From Geobacter sp. UBA698 (lineage in GTDB: Bacteria > Desulfobacterota > Desulfuromonadia > Geobacterales > Pseudopelobacteraceae): a stretch of DNA of 52,181 bases. Made by a program: the position numbers and the translations under genes. Shown here one piece after another: positions 33,451-42,032 of the stretch. Within the stretch, counting starts at the first letter, position 1; every line of letters starts with the position of its first letter. The notes below the pieces were generated by a model. It did no database searches. It worked only from the letters and a program-made list of their open reading frames with translations, and had not been told where the DNA came from. The stretch covers positions 1 to 52,181 of the forward strand of contig DBMM01000073.1 of assembly GCA_002298925.1 (NCBI GenBank), read 5' to 3'.

Positions 33451-35103
33451 CTATACCCCCGCCCCCGCGAAGGCGGCACTCACGATCGCCTTTGCCTCCT
33501 CCTGGATCCGCGTCAGGTGGTCCGCCCCCCGGAAACTCTCGGAGTAGATCTTGTAGACATCCTCGGTCCCCGACGGCCGTGCCGCGAACCAGCCATGCTC
33601 GCTGATCACCTTGAGCCCGCCTATGGATGCGCCGTTGCCCGGCGCCTTGGTGAGCTTGGCCACGATGGTGTCGCCGGCCAGGGTATCAGCGGTGATCTGG
33701 GCGGGCGAAAGCGCCCCGAGGACCTTCTTCTGGGGGCTGCTGGCCGGCGCATCGATCCGAGCGTAGAGCGGCTCGCCGAACTGCGCCGTCAGGGCGCGGT
33801 ACTGCTCGCCCGGGTCCTTCCCCGTGATCGCGCGGATCTCAGCCGCCAGAAGCCCCAGGATGATGCCGTCCTTATCCGTGGTCCAGACCGTGCCGTCCTT
33901 GCGCAGGAAGGAGGCGCCGGCACTCTCCTCGCCGCCGAAGCCGAAGGAACCGTCGAGAAGCCCGTCCACGAACCACTTGAACCCCACCGGCACCTCCACC
34001 ACGTTCCGGCCCAGATGCGCCGCCACCCTGTCGATCATGGAACTGCTGACCAGGGTCTTGCCGATAGCGGCGTCGGCGCGCCAGCCGGGACGGTTCTGGA
34101 AGAGATACCAGATGGCGACGGCCAGGTAGTGGTTGGGGTTCATGAGGCCGGCGCTCGGGGTCACGATGCCGTGGCGGTCGCTGTCGGCGTCGTTGCCGAA
34201 TGCGATGTCGAAGCGGTCCTTCAGCCCGATCAGGCTTGCCATGGCATAGGGAGACGAGCAGTCCATCCGGATCTTGCCGTCGTGGTCGAGGGTCATGAAG
34301 CCGAAAGTGGGGTCGATGACGGGGTTCACCACCTCCAGGTTCAGCCCGTAGGCCTCGGCAAGCCGCTGCCAGACCGGAAGCGACGAGCCGCCGAGGGGGT
34401 CTGCGCCGATCCTGATACCGGAGGCACGGATCGCCGCCATGTCAATGACGTTCTCCAGGTCCGCCACGTAGGGGGAGACGAAGTCGTGCTCCTGAACGCA
34501 GTCCCGACCCCGGGCCTTAATCTCGGAGATGCGCCGCACCTCTCTGTTGCCGGAGGCCAGCAGTTCGTTGGCCCGATTCTCGACCCACGTGGTGATCTCC
34601 GTGCCTGCCGGCCCGCCGTGGGGAGGATTGTACTTGAAGCCGCCATCCCCGGGGGGATTGTGGGACGGGGTGATAACGATGCCGTCGGCAAAGCCGCTCG
34701 TCCGCCCCCGGTTATGGACGAGAATCGCATGGGAGATGAGGGGAGTCGCCGTGTATTCGCCGCCTGTCGCCAGCCGAACCTGGACGCCGTTGGCCGCCAG
34801 CACCTCAAGGGCCGTCACCTCGGCCGGCTCCGACAGGGCATGACTGTCCTTGCCCATATAGAGGGGACCGTCGATGCCGTTGGCGCTGCGATACTCGCAG
34901 ATGGCCTTGGTGGTGGCGAGGATGTGGTCCTCGTTGAAGCTGTTCTTGCGGGAGGAACCCCGGTGGCCCGAGGTGCCGAAGGCGACCCGCTCCGTCGGGT
35001 TGGCGACATCGGGATGGAGAGTGAAGTAGTCGGTGACAAGACGCGGGATGTTTTCGAGGACATTCCGTGGGGCCGGCTTTCCAGCCAGGGGGTGTACGCT
35101 CAT
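33451..35103 (-). CDS. pgm: alpha-D-glucose phosphate-specific phosphoglucomutase
   Basis: 550 residues. Opening FGTSGHRGSS (about 43-52), phosphoserine loop TPSHNPPGDGGFKYNPPHGG, sugar-binding and metal-loop DADSDRHG, and FGGEESAGAS near 380; RPSGTEDVYK at the C terminus is the phosphate-binding loop. Interconverts glucose 1- and 6-phosphate. GGAGA-GGAGAA precedes the ATG. High-GC compared with the region beyond it, so it marks the edge of the conserved part. Confidence 0.96.
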   Translation of the reverse strand: MSVHPLAGKPAPRNVLENIPRLVTDYFTLHPDVANPTERVAFGTSGHRGSSRKNSFNEDHILATTKAICEYRSANGIDGPLYMGKDSHALSEPAEVTALEVLAANGVQVRLATGGEYTATPLISHAILVHNRGRTSGFADGIVITPSHNPPGDGGFKYNPPHGGPAGTEITTWVENRANELLASGNREVRRISEIKARGRDCVQEHDFVSPYVADLENVIDMAAIRASGIRIGADPLGGSSLPVWQRLAEAYGLNLEVVNPVIDPTFGFMTLDHDGKIRMDCSSPYAMASLIGLKDRFDIAFGNDADSDRHGIVTPSAGLMNPNHYLAVAIWYLFQNRPGWRADAAIGKTLVSSSMIDRVAAHLGRNVVEVPVGFKWFVDGLLDGSFGFGGEESAGASFLRKDGTVWTTDKDGIILGLLAAEIRAITGKDPGEQYRALTAQFGEPLYARIDAPASSPQKKVLGALSPAQITADTLAGDTIVAKLTKAPGNGASIGGLKVISEHGWFAARPSGTEDVYKIYSESFRGADHLTRIQEEAKAIVSAAFAGAGV

Positions 35104-36074
35104 GTATTTCTCCTCTCCAGGTCAGACGGGTTATAAAAAAAAGTAAGAATACGCTCTACCTGTAGTTTTACCATCGAATTGCAGCAATCTCAATAAGTCC
35201 AGTCACTCACCATCCCAGAAGATAGCCGCGGAACAGCCCCACGTAGCGCCGCAGCTGTTCCCACCGGCCTTGAACCTATCGATCAACTGCTCCTTGGCAC
35301 CGTTGCTGCTGGGAAGGTCGAGGCAGTGGCATTAGAAATAGCTGATCTCGTCCATCCGGAACACTGAGATTCACTTTCGTGGAAGAGATGGGGAAGTGTC
35401 CAGTGAGTATTATTTGAAACATCGGCAATGTGCGCATATGATGGGTGAAACGTCAGATCCTGGCGGGATGAAGCATGACAGGCAGATGCCCTTTCTGACC
35501 ATAAGTATGGTGAATGGGACTCTATATTCTGGAGAAGGACAGAACGTCAGCCTGAGCAGGCGGCCCATATAGAATCGGATCAATCAAGGAGGAATAACGT
35601 GTGCTTGTCGCACCAACCTTCAAAACGTCTAAGAGTATTTCTTGGTATCTCAGAAACAAACGAATGCAAAAACGGGTGCAAAGGGCGAAGTAAGCAATAA
35701 AAAAGAGGTTGGACTAATTGCCTAAACCCCTTGATGTTTTTTGGAGTGGGTATCGGATTTGAAGAAGGCTAATTAAAAGTACCTTTTCCGTACAACAACA
35801 AATAAATGCTGCAATATTAACATTATTTAATCAACCTTCCTTGTGGTATCCGCCCAAATGAATACATTTGATTTCGGCTTCAATCCAGCACTACCTGCGA
35901 AAGTTTTGCAAAAGGTTATAACATTCCCACTCACGTTCGAGTCAGCATTGGCTCCCCATTGCAGGCTCGAACCTGCTAATAAGATAACGATGTTTGGAGT
36001 TTTGTGTCCAATGTTTGCAGTTCGTTACAGATAACCATCACACAGTGTGTTTCGCGATCGATCATCCCAAAAAT
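35104..36074. other. long intergenic region with AT-rich, decayed sequence
   Basis: 971 bases with no intact gene. It holds the broken reading frame at 35207-35355. A strong AAGGAGGAATAAC (about 35586-35598) precedes very short frames (29-33 codons), too short and unlike anything known to accept. A 63-codon frame at 35843-36034 has no ribosome site or family pattern. Base composition is visibly lower in GC than in the flanking conserved genes. Confidence 0.5.
35207..35355 (-). pseudogene. frameshifted remnant, possibly a transposase C terminus
   Basis: Reading from 35355 gives MDEISYF then a stop, then CHCLDLPSSNGAKEQLIDRF; after one frame shift it continues RWEQLRRYVGLFRGYLLGW to a stop at 35207. 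The two frames make coherent, hydrophilic protein-like text that is not continuous in any one frame. This looks like a decayed C terminus of a larger protein (a mobile-element protein is a guess). Confidence 0.4.
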
Positions 36075-36923
36075 CTAGACAATATCTTCATTCCTAAAAC
36101 GCTTGAAAAGCAATGCTCCAAGAATTAGGCAATAAACAAGGACATTGATGAGTGGATAGAAAGGGCCGAATCCATGGGATGATCCACTCTCAATCAACGA
36201 AGATGCCAACTGTTGGACCCCTAAGAGCTTCGGCCAGAAAAAATAAACAACTTTCCACCATACCAAGTCGGACTGTGGATGGCCGTTCGATTGCTGCAGC
36301 ATCGCCTGCGCCATCTGACTGCGGCTGGCAGCAGCTATGCCGTCGCCCACAAAGCCAACGATACCGACACCCAGAACACAGAGAAAAGCGACTATGTCGG
36401 GCATCAGGAGCGACAAAAGAAGCACAGCAATAACCACAAAGAGCAGGTTGATAGAACATAACAGTGAGGCAACGAGGTATTCCGGCATGAAAATCTTCAA
36501 ACTGATGGATGTGATCAAGAAAACAATACTGTGCAAGATGAACATGAAAAGTGTTGATAATACCCATAATCCAATGATCTTTCCCATAACATACTGCCAC
36601 CGGGCTATCGGTTTTGACAAAATACACGATTGCATCCCCTCGGTCCGGTCGCGCCTGAATATTCGCATCGAAAGCAAGGCCGCTATGACCATCACGCCAG
36701 CACCAATAACGTGGAAGGTCACTTTTGATAAAGTTCTGACAACGGTTCCGGCATCAAGTGATTGTCCGTTCACCATGTAATTGCCTTGATAACAACCACG
36801 AATAAGAAATACACAGAGTGCGCAGAAAACGAACATGACGATGAAACTTCTCTGCTGCAGTTCGTCAATAAGCGTATATTTAGTAATCCTTGTTACGGGG
36901 GGAAGTGCTTTCGAAGTTTCCAT
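36075..36923 (-). CDS. ABC-2 type transporter permease
   Basis: 282 residues with about six hydrophobic segments (FIVMFVFCALCVFL, VIGAGVMVIAAL, VLSTLFMFILHSIVFLI). Sits 1 base after the ATP-binding subunit, its normal partner. The two make an exporter of unknown cargo. Low GC and rare codons compared with the flanks suggest transfer. Confidence 0.85.
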   Translation of the reverse strand: METSKALPPVTRITKYTLIDELQQRSFIVMFVFCALCVFLIRGCYQGNYMVNGQSLDAGTVVRTLSKVTFHVIGAGVMVIAALLSMRIFRRDRTEGMQSCILSKPIARWQYVMGKIIGLWVLSTLFMFILHSIVFLITSISLKIFMPEYLVASLLCSINLLFVVIAVLLLSLLMPDIVAFLCVLGVGIVGFVGDGIAAASRSQMAQAMLQQSNGHPQSDLVWWKVVYFFWPKLLGVQQLASSLIESGSSHGFGPFYPLINVLVYCLILGALLFKRFRNEDIV

Positions 36924-36924
36924 G

Positions 36925-37629
36925 TCAACCTTTCACAAGTCTTACAAACACATCTTCCAGCGTCTCACCGTCTTTGACAATGGCGGGAATTGTGTCTTTT
37001 ACCAAGAGCTTGCCACGGTTGATTATAGCTGCGGTATCGCAAATTTTTTCAACTTCCGACAAAAGATGTGAATTCAGGAAGATAGTCATGCCTTGACCTT
37101 TAAGCGACTCCAGGAGTTGGCGTATTTCCCTGATACCGATGGGGTCTAACCCAGAGGTGGGCTCATCTAGAATTAACAGCTTTGGATTTCCCATGAGTGC
37201 AGCGCCTAATCCGAACCGTTGAACCATGCCCTTGGAATATGTGTTGACCTTTGCATTCTCCCTGCCTTGCATTCCAATCAGCTCGACAATGCGCCTGCAG
37301 TGATCTAAAGCCTCGGACCGGCTTATATCCAATAACTCAGCACAGCGTAGAAGGTATTGCCACCCTGAAAGATATGGTGAAATATGGTGGTTTTCGGCAA
37401 GATAACCGATTGATTGTCGGCATTCTGCATGTGTACTTGGGATGCCGTTTAATGATAAGTTTCCCGATGACGGTCGTGTAAAGTCGAGCAGCATCTTAAC
37501 GATTGTCGTCTTCCCGGCACCATTGGGTCCAAGTAGAGCAAAATATTCACCTGTCTTGACAGAGAAGGATACATCGTCAACAGCCATAAGCGATTCGTAT
37601 CGTTTGGTAACGTTTTGCAATTCAATCAT
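36925..37629 (-). CDS. ABC transporter ATP-binding protein
   Basis: 234 residues. Walker A GPNGAGKTT (about 34-42), Q loop, signature NTYSKGMVQR (a YSKGM variant of LSGGQ, common in ABC-2 exporters), Walker B LLILDEPTSGLDP, then the switch His in LNSHLLSE. Ends FVRLVKG. Energises the permease next to it. Substrate unknown; NatA/Ccm-type family. Confidence 0.93.
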   Translation of the reverse strand: MIELQNVTKRYESLMAVDDVSFSVKTGEYFALLGPNGAGKTTIVKMLLDFTRPSSGNLSLNGIPSTHAECRQSIGYLAENHHISPYLSGWQYLLRCAELLDISRSEALDHCRRIVELIGMQGRENAKVNTYSKGMVQRFGLGAALMGNPKLLILDEPTSGLDPIGIREIRQLLESLKGQGMTIFLNSHLLSEVEKICDTAAIINRGKLLVKDTIPAIVKDGETLEDVFVRLVKG

Positions 37630-37684
37630 ATAAGGCTCTTTGGTAAAAATTGGTTGATCAATGCTGTGGCGTTTTTGTGAACAG

Positions 37685-38407
37685 CTACTTCGCCCAGGTG
37701 CGCAGCGGCCCGCTGTCGTTGTGCACGAAGTTCTGTAGCGGGTAGTAGCCTACGCCGCCATAGCCGAAGTAGTTGCGCGCCAGCTGCGCGTACTGACAGA
37801 CCTTGCGAATGGGGATGCCCGGGATCGAGTAGTCCACCGCCTTGCCCAGCATGTGGAACGAGTTGCGAGCGACGTTCTCGCTTTTCTTTGCGAGCATGGC
37901 GTTGTATTCAGGCGTGCGGTACGCCGAGTGGATGTGGATTTCCCGTACACCTAACAGTTGGGCGACGTAATTGATCATCTCTATGGTGGCGATGTCCATC
38001 TCGGTGTACTTGTTGTCGTAGTTACACCGCATGAAATAGTTTAGCGATCCGAGTATCTTGGGGTCGTACTCGCCGTACCCGTTCCTGAACTTGAAGAGGT
38101 ATCGCTCCTTGAAATGGGTATTGTAGAGGATGATTTTGCCCTCGTTGAACAGTGGCTGATCGGTCACCTTGCGCTCCACCAGATCGCCAACCAAACGCTC
38201 CAGAGCCTGCTCGTCGCGCTGCTCGGCAATGAACTCCTCGGCGGTTAAGTTCGGAGCCAAGGCGATATCGTTCGGTATGTCGCCACTCTCGTCGAGGTCA
38301 CCTGTGCCGGCACTGGCACTATGTTTCATGAGTGTCTTCGCCAGCGCACTGTGCGGTACGAGCAGAAAGCCGGTCGCGCCTGCTATGAACTGTCTGCGTG
38401 TGAACAT
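37685..38407 (-). CDS. Tat-exported DUF882/M15-like peptidase
   Basis: 240 residues. Twin-arginine signal TRRQFIAG with hydrophobic core (3-23). C-terminal domain has IHSAYRTPEYNAML, SFHMLGKAVDYSI and FVHND: the His, Asp and His of the M15 (YcbK) zinc fold. These enzymes act on peptidoglycan stem peptides in the periplasm. Linked to the ABC exporter on the same strand with a 55-base gap. Could be part of a cell-wall-related accessory unit (inferred). Confidence 0.88.
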   Translation of the reverse strand: MFTRRQFIAGATGFLLVPHSALAKTLMKHSASAGTGDLDESGDIPNDIALAPNLTAEEFIAEQRDEQALERLVGDLVERKVTDQPLFNEGKIILYNTHFKERYLFKFRNGYGEYDPKILGSLNYFMRCNYDNKYTEMDIATIEMINYVAQLLGVREIHIHSAYRTPEYNAMLAKKSENVARNSFHMLGKAVDYSIPGIPIRKVCQYAQLARNYFGYGGVGYYPLQNFVHNDSGPLRTWAK

Positions 38408-38437
38408 TCCTATATCCTCATAATCATAAATAGAGAA

Positions 38438-38457
38438 CCCACGGGGGAAGCCGTGGG
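38438..38457 (+). repeat. hairpin resembling an IS200/IS605 right end
   Basis: CCCACGG-GGGAAG-CCGTGGG followed by TTAGTT. Omega-RNA/right ends of TnpB elements often finish with a similar GAAGCCCAC...GTGGGTAGTT hairpin. No tnpA or tnpB is nearby, so it is at best a relic. Coordinates to within a few bases. Confidence 0.35.
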
Positions 38458-38505
38458 TTAGTTATTGAGGAGCGAGGTGACACCAGAATTCCTCAATCTA
38501 AACTA

Positions 38506-38631
38506 TCATTTGCCGCTGGGAAAGAACGCGCCCCAATTCCCATGGTTGAGGTCATACTCAATGACCAGAACCTCAATCGTTTTGCCACAGTGATCGCAAT
38601 ATGTCAGCTTTATTACTATCTTAGAATAATG
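38506..38631 (-). pseudogene. orphan zinc-ribbon peptide fragment
   Basis: Open frame of about 41 codons after a stop, without a usual start codon or ribosome site: KLTYCDHCGKTIEVLVIEYDL... ending AFFPSGK. The YCDHCGK zinc knuckle and continuous sense make it look like the C terminus of a lost gene rather than chance. Confidence 0.4.
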
Positions 38632-39070
38632 CTACCAATAAATGGATGAGTCAAGCATTCAAGGAGTGTTGATGCATAACAATAATCCAATATCTGATCT
38701 GTTACCCTCACTGGTATTGGTGGCTCCATGTTGATGCCCGAGGCATTCGGAGCTACGCCTTAACCCCCAATGTGTGTATTTGCTTCGGCCTTTGTCCCAG
38801 CATCGGCGTCAGCCTTGACCCACCACTTATAGGAATATCGGTGAGTCATGAATGGTGGATGGGTCAACTGCGACGCCGATAATGGTCTGATTTGAAAGCC
38901 GATTTACACTGAGGACTTATTTTCAGGATCGCTATCGGGAAAGGATGGCGGTTGTCAACAAAAGCCCGGAAACGGTGAAAGCCCCGGACCTTGCCGCCAC
39001 TTTTTGTCAAAGTTTTGGTCAAAGCCAGGGGCTTCGTTCCGATAACTACAAAATGTAGCTGGTTATTTAT

Positions 39071-39145
<75 letters not shown>

Positions 39146-39215
39146 GTCGGACTGTATAAATGCCAACAGATGGGCCGTTTGTCAACATTTAATTGATGTT
39201 GGCCGTCACTAAAAT

Positions 39216-40601
39216 TCAGCGAATATTTGCAACAACAAACTCTTTAACTTTCTCAAGCTCAGCATCCATTACTTCACAGCGGGTCGGCAGACCGGAAAGT
39301 TGAGCCACGGAATCGGGCACCGGTGCCGGCGCACCGATGGCTTTTTCGACCGCTTCGCCGAATTTTGCCGGATGGGCCGTTGCCAGGCAGATACGCACCG
39401 CATCGGCCGGAAGCTGATCCAGGGCTGAGCGGACTCCGACGGCGGTATGCGGATCAAGCAGATAGCCGGTCTCACGATAGAAGCTGCCGATGGTTTCCAG
39501 TGTCTGGAGCTGATCAACAGAAGCGGAGCAGAAATCGCGTCGCACCTGTTTCATTTCCTCGGTGCTGAAGGTGATCCGCCCTTTTTCCCGCAATTCCCCG
39601 AAAGCGGCCCGCACACGGGAGGAGTCTTCCTTGTAGAGGTGATACAGGTAACGTTCGAAGTTGGATGCCACCTGTATATCCATGGAGGGTGACACCGTTG
39701 ATACCACACCAGCCAGTGAGTAGTCCCCCTGGTTTACGAAGCGGGTCAGGATGTTGTTCTCATTGCTGGCCAGCAGCAGCTTCTCAATGGGCAGCCCCAT
39801 GCGTTTGGCCACGTAACCGGCGAAGATGTCGCCAAAGTTTCCGGTGGGGACCGAAAAATAGACCGGCTTCTCACCTTCTGCAGTTACCTGCAGCCAGGCG
39901 TAGAAGTAATAAACCACCTGAGCCAGCACCCGCGCCCAGTTGATGGAGTTGACCGCACCCAGGGAGTATTTTTCCTTGAAATCCAGATCTCCGAACAGCG
40001 CCTTGACCATGTCCTGGCAGTCATCAAAGGTGCCACGCACGGCGATGTTGTGGACGTTGGCGTCGGTGACGGTGGTCATCTGCAGGGCCTGCACCGGTGA
40101 GGTCTTGCCGAGGGGATGCAGGATGAAGATATTGATGCCCTGCTTGCCGCGCACACCGTGAATGGCGGCACTGCCGGTGTCGCCGGAAGTTGCTCCGACG
40201 ATGTTCAGCCGCTCGTTGCGCTCAGCCAGAATATATTCGAACAGGTTGCCCAGAAACTGCAGGGCCACATCCTTGAAGGCCAGGGTGACGCCATGGAACA
40301 GCTCCAGGATGTGGATGCCATTCTGATGCACGACCGGAGTCACCTCAGGATGACTGAAGCTGGCATAGGAACGATCGATGAGGGACTTGAGGGCCTCGCC
40401 AGGTATATCGTCAACAAAACGGGAAATTATCTCAAAAGCGAGCTGGGGATAGGTAAGTTTTCGCCAGCCGTCCAGCTGCTGGCGGCTGATCTGGGGATAG
40501 GATTCCGGCAGCAGCAGGCCGCCATCGGTGGCCAGCCCCATCATGACGGCGTTCTTGAAGGATATCGGCTGAATACCGCCACGGGTACTGATATAGCGCA
40601 T
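39216..40601 (-). CDS. thrC: threonine synthase
   Basis: 461 residues. MRYISTRGG opening, PLP-Lys in LAFKDVALQFLGN (about 112), NIVGATSGDTGSAAI, and SVPTGNFGDIFAGY; all match the long bacterial ThrC family. Converts O-phosphohomoserine to threonine. GAAAGGAACACGTA before the ATG. Stands alone on this strand; upstream of it is the DUF218 gene. Confidence 0.96.
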   Translation of the reverse strand: MRYISTRGGIQPISFKNAVMMGLATDGGLLLPESYPQISRQQLDGWRKLTYPQLAFEIISRFVDDIPGEALKSLIDRSYASFSHPEVTPVVHQNGIHILELFHGVTLAFKDVALQFLGNLFEYILAERNERLNIVGATSGDTGSAAIHGVRGKQGINIFILHPLGKTSPVQALQMTTVTDANVHNIAVRGTFDDCQDMVKALFGDLDFKEKYSLGAVNSINWARVLAQVVYYFYAWLQVTAEGEKPVYFSVPTGNFGDIFAGYVAKRMGLPIEKLLLASNENNILTRFVNQGDYSLAGVVSTVSPSMDIQVASNFERYLYHLYKEDSSRVRAAFGELREKGRITFSTEEMKQVRRDFCSASVDQLQTLETIGSFYRETGYLLDPHTAVGVRSALDQLPADAVRICLATAHPAKFGEAVEKAIGAPAPVPDSVAQLSGLPTRCEVMDAELEKVKEFVVANIR

Positions 40602-40670
40602 TACGTGTTCCTTTCAAAAATAAATTGGATTTATAGAATGTAGCAAAAGATACGGCTTTAGGGAAGTCTC

Positions 40671-41285
40671 TCAGCCGGAAGAATTGGCTGGCTTAGGATT
40701 GTTGCGCAACTCACCTGGCGCCAATGCAAAAAAAGCACGAAACATGCAGTATTTGTAAAACTCGCCGAACAATAGCCGGAAGCTGCCTTCATGGCTCCAC
40801 CAGGTCTCTTTCAGATTTTTGGTATCCACCGGATAGGGGTAGATAGCCACATCCTTGGGCAGAGCATTGCGCAACAGGATCGAGGCCCGCTTCATGTGGT
40901 AGCGCGAGGTGATCAACAGGATCGAGCGCACATCCTTGTCCATGATGACATCACGGCCATAGATGGCGTTTTCAAGGGTATTGCGCGATGACTTCTCAAG
41001 GACGACCCCATCGGGTGACGGATCGCCGGGCCGGGGACGATAGAGATCGGAACGGCGAACGGATGGATCGACCCCGATGAAGAAGAGCCAGTCCGCCTTG
41101 CCCTCCCGATAGAGCCGCACTCCCTCCTCTACCCTGCCCTTGCCTCCGGCCAGCACCACGATGGCATCCGCCTTGCCCTCGCGCGGCCGATAGGAAAAGG
41201 TTTTGTAGGTGAAATCGATAAAGAGCATCGCCAGAACAACCAGAATGACAGCCAGCAATGTGATCAAGGCTTTGATGATATTCAT
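40671..41285 (-). CDS. YdcF-like DUF218 membrane protein
   Basis: 204 residues. One N-terminal TM helix (IIKALITLLAVILVVLAMLF), then the DUF218 pattern: AIVVLAGGKGRVEEGVRLYREG, FFIGVDPS, SRNTLENA and LLITSRYHMKRA. SanA/ElyC/YdcF-type proteins affect envelope or vancomycin resistance. Ends in a polar tail. Divergent from rpmB. Confidence 0.88.
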   Translation of the reverse strand: MNIIKALITLLAVILVVLAMLFIDFTYKTFSYRPREGKADAIVVLAGGKGRVEEGVRLYREGKADWLFFIGVDPSVRRSDLYRPRPGDPSPDGVVLEKSSRNTLENAIYGRDVIMDKDVRSILLITSRYHMKRASILLRNALPKDVAIYPYPVDTKNLKETWWSHEGSFRLLFGEFYKYCMFRAFFALAPGELRNNPKPANSSG

Positions 41286-41305
41286 AGGGACCGGCGAGTT
41301 TTCAC

Positions 41306-41334
41306 TTGCAACCTTTCAACAGATTTGGTATAGA
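41306..41334 (+). promoter_or_regulatory. sigma-70-like promoter of rpmB
   Basis: TTGCAA (41306-41311), 17-base spacer, TATAGA (41329-41334). Reads toward rpmB, whose ATG is 33 bases on. Confidence 0.6.
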
Positions 41335-41367
41335 ATCTTTTTCAGAATTTCATGGAGGAATAACGAT

Positions 41368-41559
41368 ATGTCAAGAATTTGCGAAATCTGCGGTAAAGGT
41401 CCCAGCTTCGGCAACAACGTAAGCCATGCCAACAACAAAACCCGTACCGTTTGGTACCCCAACCTTCAGAAGGTCAAGGCTGTCAGGAATGGCAATGTCA
41501 GGTCGATCAAGGTCTGCACCCGCTGCATCCGTTCCGGTCACGTCACCAAGGCCCTCTAA
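41368..41559 (+). CDS. rpmB: 50S ribosomal protein L28
   Basis: 63 residues from ATG 41368, with ATGGAGGAATAA upstream; the ORF extending to 41209 is rejected. MSRICEICGKGPSFGNNVSHANNKT and CTRCIRSGHV are typical; four Cys (C5, C8, and CTRC) make a zinc-type (C+) L28. 50S subunit component. Confidence 0.97.
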   Translation: MSRICEICGKGPSFGNNVSHANNKTRTVWYPNLQKVKAVRNGNVRSIKVCTRCIRSGHVTKAL

Positions 41560-41588
41560 AAAACGCTTCACAGCTTCCGATTCTTGCT

Positions 41589-41620
41589 ATAGCCGCAGCG
41601 CCCAAGCGCTGCGGCTATTT
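41589..41620. terminator. bidirectional terminator
   Basis: ATAGCCGCAGCGC (41589-41601) pairs with GCGCTGCGGCTAT (41606-41618), loop CCAA, followed by TTT. Between convergent rpmB and ridA. Confidence 0.88.
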
Positions 41621-41645
41621 TACGTCTGACATGCCACCGAAACAA

Positions 41646-42032
41646 CTATCCCTGGACCGCAGCAATAACCTCGATCTCCAGCAGGGCGCCGCGCGGCAGA
41701 CTCTTGACGGCAACCGTCGAACGCGCCGGCTTGTGATTCTGAAAACAGCTGCCGTAAATCTCGTTTACGGCGGAAAAATCAGCCATATCCGTCAGAAATA
41801 TGGTGGTCTTGACCACATCATCAAAACCCGCACCGGCGGCCGACAGCATGGCAGCGATATTCTTCATCACCAGCCCGGCCTGAGCCACCACGTCACCCGT
41901 CACCATCTCGCCCGTCGCCGGATCAAGCGGTATCTGCCCCGAACAGAAGAGCAGTCTTCCAGCCAGAACGGCCTGGGAATAAGGGCCAATGGCCGACGGG
42001 GCCTTATCGGTTGAGATCACCTTTAGTTTCAT
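41646..42032 (-). CDS. ridA: RidA family enamine/imine deaminase
   Basis: 128 residues. Opening STDKAPSAIGPYSQAV, CSGQIPLDP, then VKTTIFLTDMADF and ARSTVAVKSLPRGALLEIEVIA: the YjgF/RidA signature with the conserved Arg in P/A-RSTV. Removes reactive 2-aminoacrylate. ATGA overlap with relA/spoT just upstream. Confidence 0.94.
   Translation of the reverse strand: MKLKVISTDKAPSAIGPYSQAVLAGRLLFCSGQIPLDPATGEMVTGDVVAQAGLVMKNIAAMLSAAGAGFDDVVKTTIFLTDMADFSAVNEIYGSCFQNHKPARSTVAVKSLPRGALLEIEVIAAVQG

Larger units (their letters stand above)
38408..39070. other. non-coding accessory region between DUF882 gene and tRNA
   Basis: 663 bases. Contains a hairpin (38438-38457), the orphan zinc-ribbon frame (38506-38631) and otherwise mixed sequence without a convincing gene. 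It directly abuts the 3' end of tRNA-Gly, a common integration point, so it may be the scar of an integrated element. Confidence 0.5.

Noticed and set aside
33388..35136. 582-codon frame on the + strand
   Set aside because: Shadow of pgm, which carries the phosphoserine loop and metal site.
35599..35700. 29-33 codon frames after a strong AAGGAGGAATAAC
   Set aside because: The ribosome site is good but the peptide is short, unlike any known family, and two frames compete. Left as possible but unsupported.
35843..36034. 63-codon + strand frame in the AT-rich gap
   Set aside because: No ribosome site, no family pattern, no context support.
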